Below are positions 11,160 to 23,000 of a stretch of 64,000 nt of DNA, one piece after another. The position numbers were made by a program, and so were the translations under genes. This stretch comes from Closterium sp. Naga37s-1. Its lineage: Eukaryota > Streptophyta > Zygnematophyceae > Desmidiales > Closteriaceae. The notes under the pieces were generated by a model. The model saw nothing but the letters and a program-made list of their open reading frames with translations, was not told the origin of the DNA and did not search any database. The stretch is taken from assembly GCA_947471745.1 (NCBI GenBank), contig CANJKZ010000463.1, positions 196,001 through 260,000 of the forward strand. The letters run 5' to 3'. Every line of letters starts with the position of its first letter. Position 1 is the stretch's first letter.

Positions 11160-13117
11160 CTCCCCTTTGCTTCTGGAGGATCGTTGCTGATGACGTGTCC
11201 TTGCCCAGTCAGCAACATGCAGTACTCGAACTTCTGTTTTCCAAGTTTCTTGGTCAAGTAGTCGGCTGCCATCTCGGATGTGGGACAGTAGGATAGTTCG
11301 AGTCTTCCCTTTTCAATCTCGTCTTTCACGAAGAAGTACCGAAGGGCGATGTGCTTCGTTCGATTCGCGAACCCGTTTTTGTTCGCTATGCGAATGGCTG
11401 ATTGGTTGTCGCAGATGAGAGAGAAATTGGGTAACTGAGCCAATTTTGCTTCCTCCAGTAGTTCGCGAAGATATAGCCCTTCCTTGGGTGCTGAGCAGAG
11501 TGCGATATATTCTGATTCTGCTGACGAGAGAGCAATTAGCTCTTGCTTGTTCGACTGCCATGAGATAGGCCCGATAGGTTCGAGTCTGTAGACGTAGCCG
11601 GTTCGAGACCGTCTGTTGTCGGATTCTCCAGCGTGATCGGCGTCGACGTAGCCGATTAGCTTAGGTGTTGCGGAGCTTGTTTTGTGGTAGGTGAGTCCGA
11701 TTGTCGGAGTACTGACGAGGTAGTGAAGCGCTCGATCGAGTTCGAGCAAGTGATCTGCTTCAGGCTTCTTGAGGTAGGTAGCGAGTTGGCTGGCTGAGTA
11801 GGATAGATCCGGTCGGCAGGTGACGGCTGCGAAGAGTAGGCAGCCTAGCTTCCTTTGGTAGTCGCGGACGCCAGCAGGTTTGAGTAGGGCAGAGGCCTTC
11901 CGATTTCCGTCGGTGTAGCGATATGGCGTGGAGATAGTGGTTGGGGTGAGTCCGAAGCGTTTAGCAATAGTGTCAGTGTATTTTGCAGCGCTGAGGTAGA
12001 TGGCATTGTCGTCGTCTTTGATGTTCAGTCCTAGATACTGTGTGGTTGCGACGGTGAGAGTTAGATCTCCCTGCAGCTCCCCTTCAAACCACGTTGTTAC
12101 CGCGTCGGTGGAGCCTATATAGAGAAGATCATCGACGTAGACGATAAGTAGGATGTAGTCGGTGCCTTTCGCCAGTCGATACATCCCTTGGTCGTGTGGT
12201 AGCTGAAGAAATCCGATGCGAATGAGACGAGCGTGAAGGTGCTGCTGCCATAGTCTCGGGGCTTGCTTAATCCCGTACAGTGACTTCTCCAGTTGACAGA
12301 TTTGGTTGGGCCCTGCGTTGGATCCGTGTGGGAGTTCGACGAAAATCTCAGCGTCGACGGGGGCGTAGAGGAAGGCATTGGCGACATCAATTTGTCGAAG
12401 CTTCTTTCGGTTCATGGCGGCGATTGCGAGGAGAATCCGCAGTGAGGTATGTCGGCTTACTGGGGCGAATGTTTCTGTGAAATCTCGCCCTTGCTCTTGG
12501 TCGAAGCCCCGCACGACCCAGCGTGCTTTGAACTTGTCGATTGTTCCGTCAGCTTTTGTTTTCACGCGGAAAACCCACTTTCCCGTGAGGACAGTTTTGT
12601 TGCGTGCCACTTCGATAGGCACGACTTTCCAGGTGTTGCGTTCCTGCAGCGCCTTCAGCTCTTTATCCATGGCTTCACGCCATTTTTCCCTGTGTTCCCC
12701 CCCCAGAGCCTGCTGAATTGTCGCAGGCTCCTTAGGTGGTTCTTCTCCGTGGACGGCGGTGACAAGTCCCAGTATCTGCAGGCCACTCTGTGTGTAGCGG
12801 GGAAGATTTGTGTCCTCTGGATAAGCTGCTTCGTCTCTTGCTTCGGGGTCTGGTAAGAAATTTGGTCCTATGCGTTCGGAGATGTTGGTGTCGACCGGTT
12901 GAGGTGTAACGTAATCGGTGTCGGCGAAGTCGAAATAAGTTTCGGCGTGGACACTTTCGCGAGGATTTTCGTCATCCATCGGGATGGGCACGGAGCAGTA
13001 TGGGAGTGGTCCTGCTTCTTCAGATGCGTTGTCCACGTTTTGCTCGTCCCAGTCAGCTTCGTCTGCTGCTGAAGCAAAGGTTCGGTTGCCACGGAAGCCG
13101 CTCGTGAGGTCTCGATT

Positions 13118-13494
13118 TGTCAGAATCCCAACCACTAGACCATTGGGATAAAATGGCTTGTTTCAGTAGCGGGTCAGTGCGCCCATAACCCCCCAGGCAA
13201 ACGCGCCTGTAACCCCCCCTAGGATCGATCGGGGATCTCACAGTGTAGCTCTACTGACACCCCCCCACACTGGGAGGCCCAGGACTGAGCACAGTGGCAA
13301 CGGCCTACATGTGCATACACCGGGATTCGAACCCGAGACCGCTCTGATACCATGTCAGAATCCCAACCACTAGACCATTGGGATAAAAGGGCTTGTTTCA
13401 GTAGCGGGTCAGTGCGCCCATAACCCCCCAGGCAAACGCGCCTGTAACCCCCCCTAGGATCGATCGGGGATCTCACAGTGCAGCTCTACTGACA
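13118..13494 (-). mobile_element. TRIM: 377-bp miniature LTR retrotransposon
   Basis: Two 142-bp LTRs (13,118-13,259 and 13,353-13,494; TGTCAG...CTGACA) flank 93 bp. Target duplicate CGATT is at 13,113-13,117 and 13,495-13,499. On the minus strand an exact TGGTATCAGAGC primer site (13,341-13,352) abuts the 5' LTR, and a G-run purine tract precedes the 3' LTR. There is no coding capacity. The LTRs differ at about two positions. Confidence 0.93.
13323..13377 (-). promoter_or_regulatory. tRNA-like Pol III A and B boxes in the TRIM
   Basis: On the minus strand TGGTCTAGTGG (13,367-13,377) matches an A box and GGTTCGAATCC (13,323-13,333) matches a B box, 33 bp apart, spanning the LTR end and primer site. 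A Pol III role is inferred, not shown. Confidence 0.5.
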
Positions 13495-16400
13495 CGATTT
13501 GCTGCCAGGTTGTCCAGGTACGTTTGAAGTGTGAGTCGCTCGTAGAAGATGACATCACGTGCTGCCACTGTTTCCTTCGAGTGGACGTCAAAGATCTTCC
13601 ATGCGTTGTAATGTTTTTCGATGCCCAGGTGTAGTCCCCATTGTGCGCGTTGAGAAAATCTTCCGGCTCTTGCAGTGTGTGGGTGATACTGTACCATGCA
13701 CCCGAAGACTCGTAACATTTTTGTGTTGCCCAACATTCCTGTCCACAGCAGGTGCGGTGATGCGTTGTTCGGAAGTGACGACGACGAAAGCAAGTTGTGC
13801 AGCATGACAGCGTGGTCCATCGCCTCAGGCCACTGGTGATTGGGCAGTCGCATGCCACGCAGCAATTTGCGCATGGTGTTCTGGAGAGTTCTATTCATCC
13901 GTTCTGCCACGCCTTGCTGTTGATGAGCGTAGGGAAGCGAAATGAGTCGCTTGATGCCTCGTGTTGCGAGGTACTGCATGAACCTCTGGGACTGATATTC
14001 CCCTCCTCTGTTAGACTGGAAGCTTTTCAGCTTTGCGCCCGATTCTCGTTCTGCCACAGGTAGCCAGGCGACGAAGGCTTCGAAGGCCATGTCGCGAATT
14101 GGAAGATTAAGGTGCCAGACGTAACGGGTGGCGGCGTCGATGAAAGTGATTACGTAATTATACGCGCATTGTCCTTGTTCGCGAGTATACAGAATGTCGC
14201 TGTATACTTTCTCGAGTGGTGCATAAGCTGGCGCACTTGGATTGTGGTGAGAGGCGAACGGTTGATGCGGTAAGTCGGCTTCGGGACAGGTAAAGCATGT
14301 TCCGCGGACTCGTTGGAGTTCTCTGCCGTCGGGTAGAAGGAGTGAGTCTTTGTCAAGCACTGCTGCCTTGATTGTGTTGTTTAACGTGGTGTTGCTTGGA
14401 TGTCCTAGTCGTTCGTGCCACAGGGACTCACTTGCACGATGTCCGGGTGAGCGCCTATACAGGTCGGAGTTGGAGTAAAAACCCGCGGTGAAGTTTGTGC
14501 TTCTGTGTACTTCACGTGGAGTGGGAGTAAGCTGCTGCGCAGGAGTCGGTGGAGTGTTGTCGATGAGTGTTGGTGCCGTCGAAGAGCTTGCGATTGGGGT
14601 TGTAAGTGTTGTTGGTGTTGCCGATGTTGTCTCTGCTGCTGTCGATGTTGTTTCTGCTGCTGTCGACGTTGTCGCTTCTTGATGGATTGTTGCTAATGCC
14701 CGCCTTCTTTCTGCTTCAGGGATGGTATGTGAGTACCAGAACCCTCCGGGGCTGAAGTCAGGATCGAGGTCCAGTGGATGCGTCCAGGAGGCGAAGTTGA
14801 CGATGCCATCGTTATCGGCCGTTCCTTGATCTGGTACAAAGTCGAGGACGAAGACGTTATTTTTCAAGACTGCTTTGCCGATGTAGAGCCCTCCTCGACC
14901 GTGGAAAAGCTTGAACTCCTGTGTGGTACTGTCTGCTTCAAGATGGATCCCCTTCGCCATCAGTTGGCTGACGCTCAGTAAGTTGTAGCCAAGTCCTTCT
15001 GCAATCAACACTTTGGACATTTGCAAGATGACGTTAGTCTCTCGAGATTGAAGTTGTACTACGCCTTGTCGTCGTGTGTGCAGGTTCTGGTTGTTGGCCA
15101 CAGTGATGACGACTTCGCGCTGAAGTTGATGCTCTTGTTAGACGAAACGGCTCGAGGAACACATATGTTGTTCGCAGCAACTGTCCAAGAACCAGGTGTC
15201 TTGCCCGGACGGCTCGCTTTGGGCGATAGCTGCATACATTGGATTTGGCTCCAATGAGTGGCGGCGGGGAGTCTTTTCATCGAGTTGGTCTTCTGGTGAG
15301 TAGTAGGGTGGTGATCCGGTGATGCAGGAATCCCTTGTCCTTGTCATGCAGCTGACGATGTTTCTTGTTCCTTATGCAGATTGCGATGAAGATGTTGAAG
15401 GCTGCACTTCCGTAGAGGCTACTTGACTGCTTGACGGCCGAAGTTGACGTTGCGGTGTTGTCGACGGCTGCTGATTCGGGCAGTGTGTGCGCGGATGGCC
15501 GGACGTCTTGCAAAGGTGACAAAACGGTGGGACGTATTGTTGTACTTGTCTGTTGTTGTGTCAGTTATTGTTGTTGTAGCGTCGTTGAGTATGAAAGGCG
15601 AACTCCGGTGCTAATGCTTTCTTCTTATGTCGTTCTTCGTGCAGGTCCATGTCTTGCTGTTCAGCGTGGATTTCGGCGCAGAGTGCTGCTTCGGAGATTT
15701 TCCCGTGAGCTCGAAGAAGTGCTCGAGTGGAGCGCCAATGAGGACCAAAGCCGGCGATGATGACTGTTACAAATGCTTCTTCCGAAATTGACCCTCCGCA
15801 TCGAAGGAGTCTGTCGCGCAGTTCGCGACAACGTCTAATATAAGCCATCCCCTTTTCGCCGGGTTTCATTTCTACTGTTGTCAATTGTGCCATGAGACGA
15901 CTTTGGTTAATGCTGTCTGTTGCTTGATACAGGCTCTTCAGATGGTCGTATGCCAACTCGGCGGAGTTGCCGTATCCTCGATAAGAACGAATGTTCTGTT
16001 GCTCGTTTGGTGTCAAGTTTCGAAGAAGTATCGTATACGCCATCAGCGACTGATACGTATATTGTTGCTTGTCGTACTGTGTCCCATGTACTGGATATGG
16101 CAGGGACCCGTCGAAGAATCCGAGGATTTGTGCGCCTTCCATCATCAGCTCAAACTCGAAAGACCAGGTATAAAAATCCTTCCCGTCGAAAAGCGTTGAT
16201 GTTTGCATTTTGAGAACGTGTGCAAATTGCGATTGCACCTGAAGTGCGTCCAGTGTCTTCTCTTGTCCAAGTGAAGACTGCGGCTGCTGTGCAAAACTGA
16301 CAGAGCCGCGTTGAGGCTCATAAGGAGCAAAGGTAGGTTGTTGATTTCCGCGTGCGTACGATGAGCCATCAAGACTCATCGGTGTTGCTCTGTTGTTGTT

Positions 16401-16690
16401 GCTGTTGTTTGATTGCGCAGGAGCTGCTTGCTGGTGTTGCTCGTAGAAGGACATGAAGGAGAAAAACTTCTCCATCATACTTGGGTCGAGGCTTGCTTGT
16501 TGATTCCCGGGAGTTTCCGTTGACTCCGCAGCTGGTCTTGTGCCTTCTTCTGTCTGTAGGCCAGAGACTGGAGGTGGAGTAGGGGTGGTGCCGAGAGATC
16601 CGTTGGAGGAGCTCCTCTCCTTTCGTGTAGCCATGACTTTTATTGTAAAAGGTTTAAAAGGTTATCTTGTCCTGCCTTGCTCTCATACCA

Positions 16691-17284
16691 TGTTGGGCTG
16701 AGAAGAGCCCTTAGGAACTTTCAGGACTAAGATCAGATGTTGACGTAGAGTTGTAACAGCGGAAGCGTTTAATAAAGAGTTGTCGTGAACCACCTTGTGC
16801 TAGTTTGTGAGAACAAGATTATAGCAGAGAAGTACAAGGTTTTTATATGATTACAAAGGAATATTGAAAGTTTTTTAACTGTTTTTGCTGTTGCGGTTCG
16901 ATACAGTGCCGACTCGGGTAACTGCTCTGTAACGAGTCAGTTATGTGTCCTTGCTGTCGCACAAGTGGAGAATGCAGGGGAACATGGGGGAAAGAACGGC
17001 AGAGAACTAAGGGCACTGACGAGGCCCAGCTGAGAGCATCAAAAGTAGAGACAGTGCAGCAGAGCCAGGAAGAGAGAAGAGGAGAGCAGTGCAAGAACAG
17101 GGAGGGCAGGGACAGTAGGATTCCGACATGTCGCACTGTACGTTTCGTCAGGTCAAAGGTCAGAGACCTTTGACCTTCGCACAACCTCCGAAGGTTGACT
17201 CGAGTGCTACTTCGCTGTAGTCAGTTCCGTTTTGTGTCGAAGCTTTGATACGACAGAAGCGTTATAAATCACTTGTTTCCAACA
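16691..17284 (-). repeat. 5' LTR of B (594 bp)
   Basis: TGTTGG...CCAACA ends. Longer than the 439-bp A LTR mainly because of an AG-rich insert at 16,963-17,128, flanked by the direct repeat TGTCGCAC (16,955-16,962 and 17,129-17,136). The insert has no clear inverted ends. Confidence 0.88.
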
Positions 17285-17584
17285 ATAATCCGGTTCCGAC
17301 AGATACTCGTCGAACGCCGATGGGAGCAGGAGCGTGAGCACGGGGTGGTTGTCGATGTGAGGGGCCACCGGACACGGAGGAGACGGAGGAACAGGAGGAG
17401 CAGGGGGAGTCGGAGGCACTGGAGGAGCCGGAGGAGCAGGCGGCGCAGGAGGAGCAGGAGGCTGTGGTGGCTCTGGAGGGTCTGGAGGTATGCGGCTATA
17501 CCACCCGTCAGCTGTAACACGGTACGCGGGCCTACTGGAAGGTTTTTTCTTGAAGAGAAAATGAGTGCCTGTGAATTCCGTCAT
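17285..17584 (-). pseudogene. P2 transposase, N-terminal fragment
   Basis: The ATG at 17,584 opens a frame like the P1 transposase N-terminus: a GTHFLFKKKP start, a WYSRIPP motif, a Pro/Ala repeat and LLLPSAFDEYLSEP. It is about 100 codons long before copia B interrupts it. The HTH and catalytic exons are missing here, so it is a broken copy. Confidence 0.85.
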
Positions 17585-18075
17585 GGCTTCCGCAACCAGG
17601 CGGGCGAGAACAAGAAGACTGAATAAAAAACGGCAACCCTAGGTGTTGAAATGGGAGATTGAAGGGGACCCCTTCTGGTTTGCGGCTCGGGGTCCTAGTC
17701 GATGAGAGACGAGTACACCCCTGCCCCAACCCGCAGAGGAGGGTTGGGGGCACCATCCATGCTGCGCTGGCACGGCAGATTCCATCACATTCTGGATGGT
17801 TCTGCCGAGATGCTCCTGCCTGGCAGCGCATGCCAACATGATTGGGCCGCACGGCAGGTTTTGCATCAGCGCTGGCAGGTGCGTTGCACCGGGACGGGTT
17901 TTGTGCGGTGGGAAATCGAACCGTGGCAAGTTTCGCTGTCATTCCATGCACGACCCCGCGCGCATGGTACAGTGTTGTATTCGCCTTATTGAGGGCTTGA
18001 GAATGATATCCTTTACATTGAAATTCAGTTTTGCCTTTATAAAAGCGCCGGCGCTTATGGCCGTTACTCAATTAC
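17285..18075 (-). mobile_element. Pogo-like transposon P2, 5' part, cut by B
   Basis: Homologous, on the minus strand, to the P1 5' region (about 36,540-37,320). It continues at 25,654-25,722 on the other side of A2. The part downstream of 17,285 is absent from the window. Confidence 0.88.
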
Positions 18076-18219
18076 TGTTGGGCTGAAAAGGCCCTTAGGA
18101 TCTTTACAGGACAGGATCCAAGAGTAGGATGATGTAGTAGCGGAAGCGTTTAATAAAGACTTGTTGAACCACCTTGTACTGGTTTGTGAGAACAAAGTAA
18201 GTTGATGATAACAAAGAGA

Positions 18220-19725
18220 TGTGATAATCAACAGGAAAGTTAGAAATGAGAAAGAGGATTTTCACTAGCAAGCAGTTGAGTACATATAGCAAACCCTAAA
18301 TTGGGCTGTACTCACTATTGAGTACCCCACTGCAGGCTAGACAAAACATAACATTCTGACACACCCCCATAGCCAAAGTGGGGTGTAATCAGCACAACAA
18401 GAAAAGCAAAACAAGCTCAGGGTGGATCACAATGTCACCACACATTCTGAGCACAAGTACAAGCAGCAGCAGTTTATAGTTCACAAATATAAGCAAAGCT
18501 AGAGGCAGTCACAGACGGTAAGTGAGGAGGAGGAGGGACTGTGAGAGGAGAAGAGATAGGAGACGACAGGTGAAGCTGCAGACACACGGGCAACAGGAGC
18601 GGCGCGCACTGTGGCTACCGGAGATTGTAGCCTCCGGACTACTGGAGTAACTGGCTCCGCGACTAACTCTGAGCTGCAGGAGCAACGGACCCACGGGCGA
18701 CTGGAGCAGCAGGCTCGCTGGGCTACCGGAGATTGTAGCCTCCGGACTACTGGCGCTGCAGGCGACACGACTGCTGCCTCCGCCCAACCTCCCTCTAACT
18801 GTCTCACCCCCCTTTTCACACACCCCCTGCTGCACCCCTAGGTTCACTCACACTCCACCCCCTAGCACCACTCCGTCGACTCCCACACACCCACCCCCCT
18901 CAGCGGCAGCTGCAGCAGTGGGAGACGAAGCAGGAGGAGGAGCAGGTGACGCCACACACCCGCTACCCCCCACCCGCCACCCCCAAACCCTAACACAGGG
19001 CAGGGCCGTAGATGGCGGGTAGGGAGGGTACGGGGGGGGGGGGGGGAGGGGGGGGCAGGGCCGCGACAAAGACAGGAGGGGGCCGACGCGGGGCCCCCTT
19101 CAGTCGCCCCTCCCGTCGCCCGTCGCGGCGCCCTGGGGGGGGCCGCGCGCCACGCGGGCCCCAATTGGCGCCGCGACGGGGCAGGGCCGGGGCGAGGCCG
19201 CGACGGGGTCGCGACGGGGCCGCGACGGGGCGGCAGCAGGACGGGGCCGCGACAGGGCCGCGACGGGCGACGGGTCAGGTCCGGGGCGAGGCCGCGACGG
19301 GTCGCGACTGGGGCCGCGACGGGGCGGCAGCAGGCGACGGGGCAGGGCCGGGGCAGGGCCGCGACGGGGCCGTGACGGGGGCCACGAAGGGGCCGCGACG
19401 GGCAGCAAACCGCCGCGCGCCCCTAGCGCGCGGCGGGAAGAAAAAAGGGCCGCGCGCCATGGGCGCGCGGCAGGAAGGAAGATAGTGCGCGCCCGAGGCG
19501 CGCAATAGGCAGGACAGCAGCAGCGGAAGCATTGGTGGGTCCATCCACAGGATCGACCCGTGAGGGTCGACCTGCTCTGATTCCATGTTAAGAAACAGGA
19601 AAGTTAGAAATGAGAAAGAGGATTTTCACTAGCAAGCAGTTGAGTACATATAGCAAACCCTAAATTGGGCTGTACTCACTATTGAGTACCCCACTGCAGG
19701 CTAGACAAAACATAACATTCTGACA
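18220..19725 (-). mobile_element. Non-autonomous LTR element H, inside the A2 LTR
   Basis: LTRs 18,220-18,361 and 19,586-19,725. TSD AGAGA is at 18,215-18,219 and 19,726-19,730. The primer site TGGAATCAGAGC (minus strand) is 19,574-19,585, and a CTATGGGGGTG purine tract abuts the 3' LTR. The interior is GC-rich with no retroviral domains. Its 3' untranslated part resembles that of elements C, D and E, and the rest matches element G, so it belongs to a LARD/TRIM-type family probably mobilised by the C/D/E group. Confidence 0.92.
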
Positions 19726-20009
19726 AGAGATACAAGCTTTTATATGATTACAGGGAATATGAAAGGTTCTATTTTAACTGTTTTGCTGTTGCGGTTCGAT
19801 ACAGTGCCGACTCGGGTAACTGCTCTGTAACGAGTCAGTTATATGTCCTTGCTGTCGCACTTTACATTTCGTCAGGTCAAAGGTCGCTGACCTTTGACTT
19901 TCGCATAACCTCCAGCAGTTGTTCAACCTCCGAGGGTTGACTCACCGACGTTTCGATACAATCTGCTTCGCTTCTGTCTTGGTGTTTCGACACGACAGAG
20001 GCGCTTAAA

Positions 20010-23000
20010 TCAGTTGTTTCCAACACTCCCCTTCGCTTCTGGAGTGTCGCTGCAGGTGACGTGGCTCTGTCCAGTCAGCAGCATGCAATATTCGAACTTC
20101 GACTTTCCGAGCTTCTTGGTCAAATAATCAGCTGCCATCTCGGATGTGGGGCAGTAAGACAGCTCAAGTCTTCCCTTCTCGATCTCGTCCTTTACGAAGA
20201 AATATCACAGGGCGATATGCTTCGTCCTGTTTGCGAATCCATTTTTGTTGGCTATGCGAATTGCCGACTGGTTGTCGCAGAATAGGGAGAAGGTGGGTAA
20301 CTGGGCCAGCTTCGCTTCCTCCAGAAGTTCGCGAAGGTACAGTCCTTCCTTGGTGGCTGAGCAGAGTGCGATATATTCAGCTTCAGCTGAGGAGAGGGCG
20401 ATTAATTCCTGTTTGCTCGACTGCCACGAAATAGGTCCGATAGGCTCGAGGCGGTAGATGTAGCCTGTGCGCGAGCGCCTGTTGTCAGGATCTCCGGCGT
20501 GGTCGGCGTCGACGTACCCGATAAGCTTGGGCGTTGTAGTTTTGCTTTTGAAGTAGATTAGCCCGATCGTCGGAGTACTAACGAGGTAGTGAAGGGCGCG
20601 ATCGAGTTCCTTCATGTGTTCGTCTTCAGGCCTTTTGAGGTAGGTGGCGAGTTGACTTGCTGAGTATGATAGGTCTGGACGGCAGGTGACGGCCGCGAAG
20701 AGAAGGCATCCCAGCTTTCTCTGGTAGTTGCGTATGCCGGCGGGTTTCAGTGGAGCAGATTCTGCCTTGTCATTTCCTGCCGTGTAGCGGTATGGCGTAG
20801 AGATGGTAGTTGGCGTGAGTGCGAACTGTTTGGCGATGGTGTCGGCATATTTTGCGGCGTTGAGATAGATCGCGCCTTCTTCTTCTTGGATGTTGAGGCC
20901 GAGGTACTGCGTGACGGTAGATGAAACCGTGAGCGTAAGATCTCTCTGTAACTCCCCTTCGAACCAGGTAGTGACATTGTCGGTTGACCCGATGAAAAGC
21001 AAATCGTCTACGTAGACGATTAGTAGAATGTAGTCGTCGCCTTTCGTGAGCCGGTACATTCCTTGGTCGTGTGGTAGCTGCCGGAATCCGATGCGAGTAA
21101 GTCGAGCGTGTAAGTACTGCTGCCACAGCCTCGGGGCCTCTTTGATCTCGTACAAGGACTTCAATAGCTGGCAGACTTGGTTAGGTTCTCCATGGGAACC
21201 GTGTGGAAGTTCGACGAAGATTTCTGCGTCGACAGGTGCGTAGAGAAAAGCATTGGCAACGTCGATTTGCCGCAGCTTCTTTTTCTTCATAGCGGCGATC
21301 GCGAGAAGGATCCGTAGTGAGGTGTGTCGACTAACCGGTGCGAATGTCTCGGTGAAATCGCGTCCATGCTCTTGGTCGAAGCCGCGTACGACCTAGCGTG
21401 CCTTGAACTTGTCGATGGTGCCATCTGCTTTGGTCTTCACACGGAAGACCCACTTCCCGGTGAGTATTGTCTTATTTCGTGCCACGTCGATAGGAACAAC
21501 TTTCCAGGTGTTGCGCTCCTGTAGTGCTTTCGGTTCCTTGTCCATGGCTTCACGCCATTTTTCCCTATGCTCCCCCCCCAGAGCCTGCTGAACTGTGGCA
21601 GGCTCTTTAGGAGTTTCGGTGCCGTGGACCGCGGTGACTAGGCCGAGTATCTGAAGGCCACTCTGTGTGTAGCGGGGAAGTGTTGTGTCCTCGGGATAAG
21701 TTGCTTCGTCTCCTGCTTCTGGGTCAGGTATGAAATTGGGCCCTATGCGTTCTGCTTCGTTGGTGTTAACTTCTGCAGGTGTAACGTAACCGGTGTCGGC
21801 GAATTCGAAGTAAGTTTCGGCGTTGACACTTTCGCGAGGATTTTCGTCGTCCATCGGGATAGGCACGGAGCAGTATGGGAGTGGTCCTGCTTCTTCCGAG
21901 GCGTTATCCACGTTCTGCTCGTCCCAGTCAGCTTCGTCTGCTGCCGAGGCGAAGTGTCGGTCACCATGGAAGCCACCTGTGGGATCCCGATTTTCTTCCA
22001 GGTTGGCAAGATATGTCGGAAGGGTGAGTCGTTCGTAGAAAAGGACGTCACGTGCTGCTACTGTTACTTTGGAGTGGACGTCGAAAATCTTCCACGCGTT
22101 GTAATTTCTTTCGATGCCCAGGTGTAATCCCCACTGTGCGCGTTGGGAAAATCGGCCGGCTCGTGCAGATGGGGGTCGGTACTGTACCATGCAGCCGAAA
22201 ACTCTTAACATTTTTGTGCTGCCCTGTTTTCCTGTCCACAGCAGGTGCGGTGATGCGTTGTTCGGTAGTGACGACGACGAAAGCAAGTTGTGCAGCATGA
22301 CAGCGTGGTCCATCGCTTCAGGCCACTGGTGATTGGACAGTCGCATGCCACGCAGTAATTTGCGCATGGTGTTCTGGAGAGTTCGATTCATCCGTTCCGC
22401 TACGCCTTGCTGTTGATGGGCGTAAGGAAGCGAGATGAGCCTCTTGATTCCCCTTTCTGCCAAGAACTGCTTGAACCTCTGTGAGGTGTATTCTCCTCCT
22501 CCGTCTGACTGAAAGCTTTTCAGTTTCTCGCCTGATTCTCGTTCTGCTACTGGGAGCCAAGCGATGAAGGCTTCAAAGGCCATGTCCTTGCTCGGAAGAT
22601 TGAGGTGCCAAACGTAACGTGTAGCTGCATCGATGAACGTGATGGTATAACTGTATGCTCCTTGTCCGGGTTCGCGATTGTACAGGATGTCGCTGTACAC
22701 CTTTTCAAGTGGTGCGTAAGTTGGTGCGCTGGGGTTGTGGTGAGAAGTGAAAGGTCGATGCGGTAAGTCAGCTTCGGGGCAGGTAAAACACGTTCCTCGC
22801 GCTCGTCGAAGTTCACTTCCGTCGGTTAGAAGCAGTGAATCTTTGTCGAGAACTCCTGCTCTGATTGTGTTGTTTAACACCGTATTACTTGGATGTCCCA
22901 TTCGTGCGTGCCAGATGTCTTTGCTAGCGCGATGTCCGGGTGAACGACGATACAGGTTGGAGTTGGAGTAAAAGGCGGCGGTGAAGTTGGCGCTTCTGTG

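Larger units (their letters stand above)
11144..16634 (-). pseudogene. copia B gag-pol, several stops and a TRIM insertion
   Basis: Gag-Pol begins at the ATG at 16,634 and ends at TGA 11,144-11,146 inside the 3' LTR. Without the 382-bp TRIM plus target duplicate the length is 1,703 codons and frame is kept. Defects: TGA at 15,561-15,563 after a run of Asn, TAA at 15,372-15,374, TAA at 15,138-15,140, and the TRIM between integrase and RT. The CX2CX4HX4C knuckle is present. The second catalytic Asp of integrase reads Asn (FQSNRGGEY, codon at about 14,010-14,012; Asp in A). The RT YVDD box and RNase H region are uninterrupted from 13,117 to the end. Protease reads D-S-C-C as in A. Confidence 0.9.
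11078..17284 (-). mobile_element. Ty1/copia element B (related to A), 3' LTR truncated
   Basis: Minus-strand element: 5' LTR 16,691-17,284, primer site 16,679-16,690, gag-pol 11,144-16,634, and only the last 82 bp of the 3' LTR (11,078-11,159). A TRIM sits inside pol. B is inserted in the first exon of pogo-like fragment P2 at 17,284/17,285. Confidence 0.92.

Noticed and set aside
13160..13245. Initiator-Met tRNA-like pieces (GCCCATAACCC, AGGATCGATCGGGG) in the TRIM LTR
   Set aside because: The match is short and gapped; it could be chance.
13320..13378. A tRNA gene (Glu-like) on the minus strand
   Set aside because: A and B boxes are present, but no anticodon arm or acceptor stem can be formed; it is part of a TRIM.
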